Notes under the pieces: model-generated
Database searches by the model: none
Told to the model about the DNA's origin: nothing
The model's input: the letters and a program-made list of their open reading frames with translations, nothing else
Assembly: GCF_003945595.2 (NCBI RefSeq)
Contig: NW_024104332.1
Location: forward strand, 4,278,001 to 4,342,000
Reading direction: 5' to 3'
Length of the DNA: 64,000 nucleotides
Origin: Pipra filicauda
Lineage: Eukaryota > Chordata > Aves > Passeriformes > Pipridae
Program-made: the position numbers and the translations under genes
Shown here: positions 55,901 to 64,000 of the stretch, one piece after another
Layout: every line of letters begins with the position of its first letter
Position numbering within the stretch: position 1 is the stretch's first letter

Positions 55901-58900
55901 CTATAACTTGCTTAAAACTGTGATTTTCCGCTTGTAAAAATACTAACCCTCGAGTAGGTGTAAATTTTGCCTGTTGAAACTGTTTCACTTTGCAAAAATG
56001 ATTTAAGAGTTTCCATAAATGTAGGAATGCTTCTATTTCCTAATGGAAGAGAAAGTGGATCCTAACACTCCAATAAATGTTTTGAAAGCTGCTCTGTGTT
56101 CCTCAGTCAATCCACTTCACCTTTCTACTCAGTGCAAGATGTTTGGGGAGTGACAAGAGTTTAGGAGCTAAAACTCACCAGCAGGGCTTTGATTTATAAA
56201 ATTAAGACCAGGAATGCTTGGGAGCCAGAGTGTAATTTATGGAAATCACCAAAAGCTTTACAGCTGGTTTGGGTCACTGTAGCTCCACTGCAGTTATCTG
56301 ATTTACATCAAATTAAGAACTTATTTTAAAAAAACGTGCATAGAAACATCAACATCTTGCAATTCAATCTTTGCCAGTGTAAGAGCATTTACCTGGCTGT
56401 TGGGATTTCTTTAGATATTGAACTTTTACAGCAGCAGCTCAATGTCCCACTGCATGAGTTGTGTATATCCCAGGAGACTTCTTCATGTCATCTGTAAGAA
56501 AAGTTAAGATTTTAAAATTACTGCTAAACTCATAGGAATTTATACACTGCTGAAAACAAGAGAATGGTTAAAAAAGAACTGTGCAGGTGACTCCTCCTGC
56601 ACATATTAGGAAGCAGTACATACATAAGAGAGGAATATAACTCGGAACAGCAGATTTTAACCCTGAAGTTTTGACCACCACTGCCATAAATATAGTACTT
56701 GCAGACAGTCTTTACTCATTTTTACTATTTTCCGATCATATAAATGAACATAAGGTTTTAGTGAGTAATCCTAAACAACAACAACACCTACTCTTGAATA
56801 ACAGAGGAAATCTCTTTGAGAAAGAGTTGCTGGGACAAGGAAGAAATTGGACTAACAGTAACTTCATCAAAATACTGCAAACAGATCCCTAATGTACGTT
56901 TTAAGTGGATTGTTTGACTGTTTGCATTGACATTAAACCACACTGAAAAATCTCTCACCTCTTCATTATCCTCATGGTGTAAAATCTTTACAGTCATATT
57001 TAAAATCCATTTATAATGGTCAAAGTTGTTCCCACGCATCTGTACATGGAGTGTTCAGTCAGCAATGCTTGGCTGAGAGTAGTTGATAAACCAGATCTCT
57101 AAAAGAAACCAAAAAACAGAACACTGAAAAACAGATTTTTGTATAGGTGACAGGGATTATAGCTTCCTTACGTATCCTGGTATATTAAAAAATCAGTTTA
57201 TTACCCATAGGCTTGTTACACTTAGACATTAGAGCTAATGACATTAAATGTCACTTTTTCAGTGTTATTTGTTTTGATTGGGGATTTTTTTCTTAAAGAC
57301 ATGAAGAACTATACAATTACAATATTAAACATTGAATTACTTGTATTAGGTAAATATGGACTTACAAAGCCAGGCTAGAAGCCGGGCTTGCTGAAATTCA
57401 GTTATTTTACATCATGCAAACTATAAACTGAACTATTTTTCCTGACTTATTACAAAAACAGACCACAAAAGTATGGGGGTTTTCTCTTGTTTTTAAACAA
57501 AATCCCAGAGTTCTTCTATTTTTAAACACTCTGAAAGAGACGACTACACTACTGATTTTGACACACAGAGGTAGAAATCCATTATCAGATCTCACATGTT
57601 CACATCACTTAAAATAAGGGCTCCTTCTGCTGAAACATTTCAAAATGAGGAATTCAATTATTTCTGTAAAAGACTGACATAAAATGGCACAAAGCCAAGC
57701 CCAGTTAAGTTCAGCTGAACCTCTCTACATCTAAAAGTTTTACATGAAAATGGGGACAAAAACCTATTGCTTTACAGTGCTGGGTCACTCTCACACATCT
57801 GCTGAAGTGGAAATTAGAGGCAAGTGAAAGCAAACTCAGGACTGAATCCAGGGAAAACTTATCTAAATGAATGAGAAGAGAGTGCACAAAGCAAATTTTT
57901 GGATGGCAGGTGACCTAACGACAAACATGGAAGGTTCCTGAGCTCACCAGCAGCAGAAAGCAGGAATTTTTCTCTTTTGATATAGTGCCCTTGAAATGTT
58001 ATATCACCTTCATACCCCCTCCCCAAAGCTGTTAAATGCATCTCTGAAAATTAATCTCTCTGTCCCAATTTTAACAATTTACAGCTCTGCTACTTCACGT
58101 GGAATAACCACATAAAATGCTACTAAATTAAGAACTTCTTTAATTACCTTATTGCTAGCTGCATGTAAGTAGCATTTAAATTAATGAGAGCTGCATTCAT
58201 TAAGGACAGCTTAGGGACATGTCTGGGAATACCTAATGTACAAACTCCAACCTTTATTACAGTTGCTGTGCTGAGTAAAGGAGGTTCCACTTTAAATCCC
58301 ACCTCTGCATATTGTACAATGCACCTTTCTATGCACTTCCTATGTAATTAAGTAACATATTTCTTCTCTTCTGTGAGTTCCAGTTTGTTCTAAATGTTGT
58401 TTGGTTTGATTTTTAATTTTAGATATTTTTTTGTTGTTGTTTTGTTGAAAGAGACAATACGCCAGGCAGGTTTTACCAGGTTTGATATCTCTCAGGCTAA
58501 AATCTGCCCAAATCAGCCTCTATCAGGGCTCCAACTCTAATTCCCTACTGGAGAATGTATTTTATAGAGGTAAATTGTAAGAGCATTTCCTTAGGACATA
58601 AAACCATGGCTGGTTTGAAAGGATGAGCTTTCTGCAGCACACACTAGGTAATAGTAAAGTCCAAAAAAATGGATTTTTTTCATCTGTATTTTAAACCATT
58701 TTACAGGAGATAGATTTATTTTCAGTCCTTCAGGCTCAGGCCACGTGTTTCAGGGGTAAATGTTAACAAGGGCTGCAGAGAAAGAACATCCTGTGCAGTA
58801 TTTTCTGGTGCTCATTCCCTGAAAAATAAACATCAGTGTCTTCTGACATGATACAGTCACTTTGATTAGGAAGAAGAATCATTCTTAGCAGTGACACACT

Positions 58901-59928
58901 GAACCTATAAATGATTTATCAGTAGTGAGCTAAAATATTGATTCTTTTAGAAAATACTCTCATTGTGATAAAACACAATTCATTAAGTAAAATATACAGT
59001 GTATATTTCATCAAATCCAGGCTGTTAAACAGGTAGCTCTCACTTATTTTTCATGGAGGGAAGAAGGGAAATCTGTTTTTAATGCTCTGCCTGGGGAGTC
59101 AGGCAGTCTGGATTCTATTCCCAGCTCAGACCTAAACCATTAGGCAAGTCACTTCATTGCTCTGCTCTCCATCCCACATTCTTAAATGAGATAACAACAT
59201 TTCTCTTATTATTTGGTCCCTTCAAAATATAAATTCTCCATGGCAGAATCACTTTCTTACTGTATATGTCTAAGTCTCTTGTGACCTGAATTTTGTTTGG
59301 GTTTTCTAAATGATTCCTCATTTTACAAATAACAATGGAAATATTCATGGCAGCATTAATTTTTTTAAGTCTAAGACCCAAAATAAAGTTCCTAAAACTG
59401 CCTAATTAAGGAAGAAGTAAAGACCCATGCAAAAAGTAAGCAAACAAAAAAGGAGGGAATTCAAAATTAGAGGAAAATTATGCTCTCATCCCTTTCAGTT
59501 AAATTAATCCTTTTCAGTTGCAACTTGGCAGTGAGAAGCATCAAAGGGGAGGGGAGTAAATTACTGTAAATTATATTCTGATCCTTCAGAACAATAAGGA
59601 AACAGAGATTTACTTTTAAATCTCTTTTTCCAAGTTCTGCACCTGCTCACCCTTTGTTCCTGAGTTTGTTTTGGTTCTTTAGGTATGTTTTCCTCTTCTG
59701 CAGTGAGTTTTGCTTTTGCTTACAATAGCTCTCCTTCAGGCCCCTCTTTTTTATCCCTTCATGTTTACACACATTAGAAACAAACACCGAGTCACATTCA
59801 CTCAAGAACACATTCTCAGAATTGTCTTCCTTATCTGGTTTTCTTCGGAGCATGTCTGCTTTTGCTTCATGTGAACCCTTGTGAGACCTTCCTGCCTGCA
59901 CTGTGAACTTTTCCATAACTAGGATTAT

Positions 59929-60675
59929 AGAATCATAGAATCATGGAATCAGCTGGGTTGGAAGGGACCTCCAAGATCATCAAGTCCAACCCTTGATCCA
60001 ACCCTGCTGTGGTTCCCAGCCCATGGCACTGATGCCCCACCCAGTCTTATCTTAAAAACCTCCAGCGACAGAGAATCCACCACTTCCCTGGGCAGCCCAT
60101 TCCAATGGCTGAGCACCCTCTCTGGAAAGAAATTCTTTCTAATATCCAACGTAAATCTCACCTGGCATAACTTTAGATCGAGCCCTCTTGTCTTGCTGAT
60201 CATTGCCTGGGAAAAGAGACCAACCCCCACCTGGCTACAACCTCCTTTCAGGGAGTTGTAGAGAGTGAGGAGGTCTCCCCTGAGCCTCCTCTTCTCCAGG
60301 CTGAACAGCCCCAGCTCCCTCAGCCTCTCCTCACAGCACTTGTGCTCCAGTCCCTTCACCAGCCTAGTTGCCCTTCTCTGGACCTGCTCCAGCCCCTCCA
60401 TGTCCTTCCTGAGCTGAGGGCCCAGAACTGGACACAGCACTCCAGGGGTGGCCTCACCAGTGCTGAGTCCAGGGCAAGATCACTTCCCTGCTCCTGTTGG
60501 CCACACTGTTCCTGAGCCAGGCCAGGATCCATTGGCCTTCTTGGCCACCTGGGCACACTGCTGGCTCCTGTTCAGCTTCCTATCAATCCAAACTCCCAGG
60601 TCCCTTCCTACCTGGCTGCTCTCCAGCCACTCTGTCCCCAGCCTGTAGCATTTCAGGGGGTTGTTGTGGTCCCAT
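59929..60675 (-). mobile_element. CR1 LINE, 5'-truncated 3' part, minus strand
   Basis: About 750 bp. On the plus strand it starts with AGAATCATAGAATCATGGAA (the inverted 3' terminus) and runs to about CATTTCAGGGGGTTGTTGTG. On the minus strand, 60440-59949 is a 163-codon open frame for the C-terminal part of CR1 ORF2 ([35 protein letters not shown]). That frame ends about where ORF2 normally ends. By eye it is over 90% identical to the copy at 33.6 kb and extends about 60-70 bp further 5'. It lacks the endonuclease and most of the reverse transcriptase, so it cannot move by itself. Confidence 0.94.
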
Positions 60676-61083
60676 TATGGACTCCTCAGACTTACCATGG
60701 ATGCACAGGAATCCTGTTTGCTGTCAACATATTTCCATTACGGATCTGCCAGTAGCCTTAAGGAACATCAGACTGAGTGCACTGAAAATACTAGTGGCTT
60801 CACAGGCTAACACTCCCAGTGGGAAATCCCATTAAAATTAATGCAAGTCTCAGTTAGCATATTTAATTAAATCCTTGTGCAGGGGTTTAGGAGAGATGTA
60901 TATACCAGGTTTTTTCACTGTTCCCAGCAAAACCCAAAGCAGTGGGGTAGCACTGTATTCTGGGCCAGATAGGAAAGGGGATTTTTTGCCTACAAAGCAG
61001 TATTTCCTAACAGGATACTGTGTTTATCCCTTACTACCCTGGCCTTTCCCTGGGATTTGCAGTTATATATATACACAATATAT

Positions 61084-61106
61084 ACACTGTATAGTATATA
61101 CAGTGT
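61084..61106. repeat. Perfect 10-bp inverted repeat with 3-bp loop
   Basis: The arms ACACTGTATA and TATACAGTGT flank GTA, in a TATATA-rich patch. Confidence 0.85.
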
Positions 61107-64000
61107 GGTCTCACTGCAAAAATTCGATGACAAAAAAAACTACAAAAGCCTAAAAACAGCCACACAAAACCCAAACACGATTGTCACACAAAAGCTGTTG
61201 CAGTGTGTTCTCTGTAGCAATAAAATCATTAGTTCCTCTCCCAAAACTTGGAATACAAACACAGAGACACGAAAAAATAAAGAGTGTACAACAAACACTA
61301 AGAAGAAAAATATGTTTCTGGAAAAAGTATTCACTCTACCTAAAGCAATGAAGAATTTGAAACTAGCACATATATTTCTACATATTCTATATTTTCTAAT
61401 GAATGGCTGTGCCTTGAGGTAGCTTGGGTGAACTCTAGTAGAGATTCCAAATTTAGTGTCATTTTTTAGCCACGCTGCTCTGGTCTACGTCTCCAGGGGG
61501 AGGAAAGGGAGGCATGAAAAGGTGGTACTGTTCTTCCAACAGATTAAATCCTGTGTCTACAACCTTTGAATTTACTTTTCACCTGCCCCACAATTAGATA
61601 AAATAAATAAAGAGGAAAAAAATGCCATTTTTGCATAAATGCATACAACATTTTAAAAATTATAGTAGTGAGAGTGCAGACATTCATGAAATGTGATCTG
61701 TTCTACTTAGGGAGTTGCAGACTGTATGTAAAGGTTGCTTTAGTGTGCAGCACAACTCACTTCCAACAATTAACATCTCTGACATTTCATTGCAATTTTC
61801 AAGGGTAGGTTCATACCCATCACAGGAAAGCGCAGCTTCTTTTTAATTTTTGACAATACTATTCGAATTGAAACCTCAATTATAAATTCCAACTAACTTT
61901 CTCAGCCTTCCTATTGAAGTGAAAGGTGTAATTTTCTCTCTATATTGTGTTTTAATGAAAAATTACAGTATATTATTATCAAAACATGTTATGCTATCTT
62001 TAAGGCTGTAGAACAAGTAAAATATATTTAATTCAATGGCAGTAAACCACTGTAATATGGAGTTCTGAATGCAACAGATTTCCCTTTTTCTTAGTCACAA
62101 GAGAGACTAAACCTGCTTCCTCTCAAAGTTGTATTTACTTTGAGTAGATTCATTAATATCAGGAATTTCTCCTCAGCTTCCCTGCCATAAATGTTTTATT
62201 AGCCATGTTTTCTTCCTAATCTTCAACATCACAAACACCTTTGAATTGACACAAAAATGCAAATGAAGTTCTAATAAGCCCATGAAAAATTTACATTGCT
62301 AATATATAACTTAGAACAATGGAAAAAAGAGATTTTTCTTTAACAAGAGTTCAAAGTAATCCTCTACAGATCAACAGTTTCAAGGGGGAAATATTTCTTC
62401 CCTTGTTTTTAGCACAGGCTCTCTACCAGCTTTGGGCAATCTCAAAAATTGTTCTTTGCCCATAACTTATGCTAAAAGTACTAGTGGAAATTTTTATGTA
62501 TAAGTTACAGCAATTTTAAAAAGCAGTTTAAGAAGGGCAAGTCATATATTGGGGGGGTGGGTGGAGAAAGGGAGAGAGGATGGAGCAGAGTGTGGAAGAA
62601 CTTTTCTGGAGAAATAACTTGAAAAATAAGTTTTGATTAGATGAACTCACTGAGTGTTTTAAAAACTCATGCAGTTGAGGTTAACATGAATTTAAGCCCA
62701 GCAAATGCTAGAAACAGAGGAATACAAAATCCCAGAAAGTCATTATGAAAAACCCTAATAGCGTACAGCCCATAAACGTGGGGAACTGTTAACACCACTT
62801 CAAGAGGACTGTATAACTGAAATTCCAGGAAAGGAACCGGCAAAAGAGGAAAATAAATCAAAGGCTAAACAAAACCTTTACCTAAAAGAAAAAAATAGAG
62901 ATTAATCCAGAAGCTGTCAAGGAACTTGGGAGAGCGTAATGTACTGAATGAGGCAATGGCACAAGGAAACAAATGTGGGAAGAGATAAGGAAAGTGATGA
63001 GAATGCAATAGGAAAAGCGTCAAAGAATGACATAACTGATGAAGTAAAACAAGAAAACCTGGGCAATGGGATGAGACACATGTCAGCTGTGAGATCATCA
63101 GTGGATGCTGCAGATCCTTCACATATCAAGAAGGAACCTGCCAGAACAAAGGCCCAAAACTTTATAATCAAAAGCAAAGAACATTTCCATGGCTTGGCAT
63201 CTGAGTGTCAGATAGTCACATGTATTGTATCTATTTGACAAAATACCTGAAAAGTGGTGATTCCTTCATTGCAAAGTCTCAATGGAAGTCTCTGTGTTCT
63301 GAATAAACTATTAGTTAATTTAAATCAGAAATGCAAAGAGGGAGGGAAATGTTAGCACCTGATTTGGGCTGAAGAGGTGATATTGATGTTTTATAAAGCT
63401 GGGAACAAACTAAATAACAATCAAGAATATAATAGTTTCTTTACTATTCAAAAATACCATGTGGAAAAACTGTATGAAGTCATTCGAATTTCGTGCTGAC
63501 AAACCAAATACTCACTTTTGCTGCTGAAACCAGAGTGGCTTGTACATTGACACAAGTGACAGATTTTTGTATCCAGCTCCAGAAAATCCACAGTTCAGAG
63601 AAGCTTCCTGTTCACTTCCAATGCAGTGCTCACCTAAACACAATTAGGAATCAGAAATTAAATGTTTGTCCTCTAACTTCTGACATTTGATTCAATCATT
63701 GGCTTCACCACGTTGTCTAACACACACTAACATGATCTGAGTCCTGCAAAATACGATTACTGCAACTTCCATTTGCAGTGAAAGAAATAGGGAGGTGAGC
63801 AAATATAGAATTTGTACAACAATCAAGTCTCTTCTCCAACCACAGGAGTTCAAATACACATCTCTTCCTTTCAGCTTTAACAGCAGCTGGCATGCCTCTG
63901 CCGCACTTTTTGAGTTAAAAACAAAAAAACCCGTTTAACATGGTGAAATAAGACGACAGCTGATTGTTACAGCCCACTTACATAAACCTTTCATTCTGTC

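Larger units (their letters stand above)
38311..64000. other. Gene-free interval downstream of CALCRL
   Basis: About 25.7 kb of AT-rich DNA with no exon, RNA gene or coherent ORF that I could recognise. Named contents are a 451-bp direct duplication, CR1 fragments, microsatellites and short hairpins, listed separately. Segments not listed (about 38.3-40.1, 43.2-46.9, 47.5-52.8, 52.9-59.9 and 60.7-64.0 kb) show nothing identifiable. The mammalian neighbour on this side, ZSWIM2, was not seen; in human a large gene-poor gap separates the two genes. Confidence 0.7.

Noticed and set aside
59949..60440. 163-codon minus-strand ORF as a host gene
   Set aside because: It is the C-terminal end of CR1 ORF2 in a 5'-truncated LINE copy.
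62948..63238. 96-codon ORF rich in Lys/Glu near the right edge
   Set aside because: No recognisable domain, no splice partners, and biased composition expected from A-rich DNA.

Overview
This window is vertebrate nuclear DNA, almost certainly from a bird of the Neoaves and possibly a passerine. The evidence is exon-intron gene structure with GT-AG splice sites, AT-rich non-coding DNA, and several 3' ends of CR1 (chicken repeat 1) LINEs, including two long ones about 0.7 kb each. There is no bacterial or phage gene organisation. Almost every open reading frame is short chance noise; the real coding sequence lies in 12 short exons.

Region 1 (about 1-38,310) holds one gene on the plus strand: CALCRL, the calcitonin receptor-like receptor, a class B G-protein-coupled receptor that pairs with RAMP proteins to form CGRP and adrenomedullin receptors. 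I could join all 12 coding exons (6,014 to 34,708) into an uninterrupted 466-codon frame. All intron phases agree, and every intron starts with GT and ends with AG. The leader exon (5,965-6,061) begins at a splice acceptor, so at least one further non-coding 5' exon and the promoter lie upstream, either in the unassigned first 5.9 kb or outside the window. The 3' UTR appears to run about 3.2-3.6 kb to one of two AATAAA sites (37,936 and 38,283).

The CALCRL introns are mostly AT-rich unique DNA. They contain two oppositely oriented CR1 tails (about 13.47 and 14.38 kb), a third tail (28.2 kb), microsatellites, a candidate antisense LTR (about 33.14-33.48 kb) and a long CR1 fragment (33.6-34.27 kb). 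That CR1 ends only 212 bp before the last coding exon.

Region 2 (about 38,310-64,000) has no recognisable gene. It contains CR1 fragments at 42.6, 47.2 and 59.9-60.7 kb and simple repeats. Its most striking feature is a 451/452-bp direct duplication (40,107-40,557 and 42,731-43,182), about 99% identical but with unrelated flanks on both sides.

I found no new multi-gene system. The best leads are the recent interspersed duplication, the repeat cluster just before the terminal CALCRL exon, and small lineage differences in the receptor's N- and C-termini. Comparisons with human CALCRL are from memory of that protein and were not computed.
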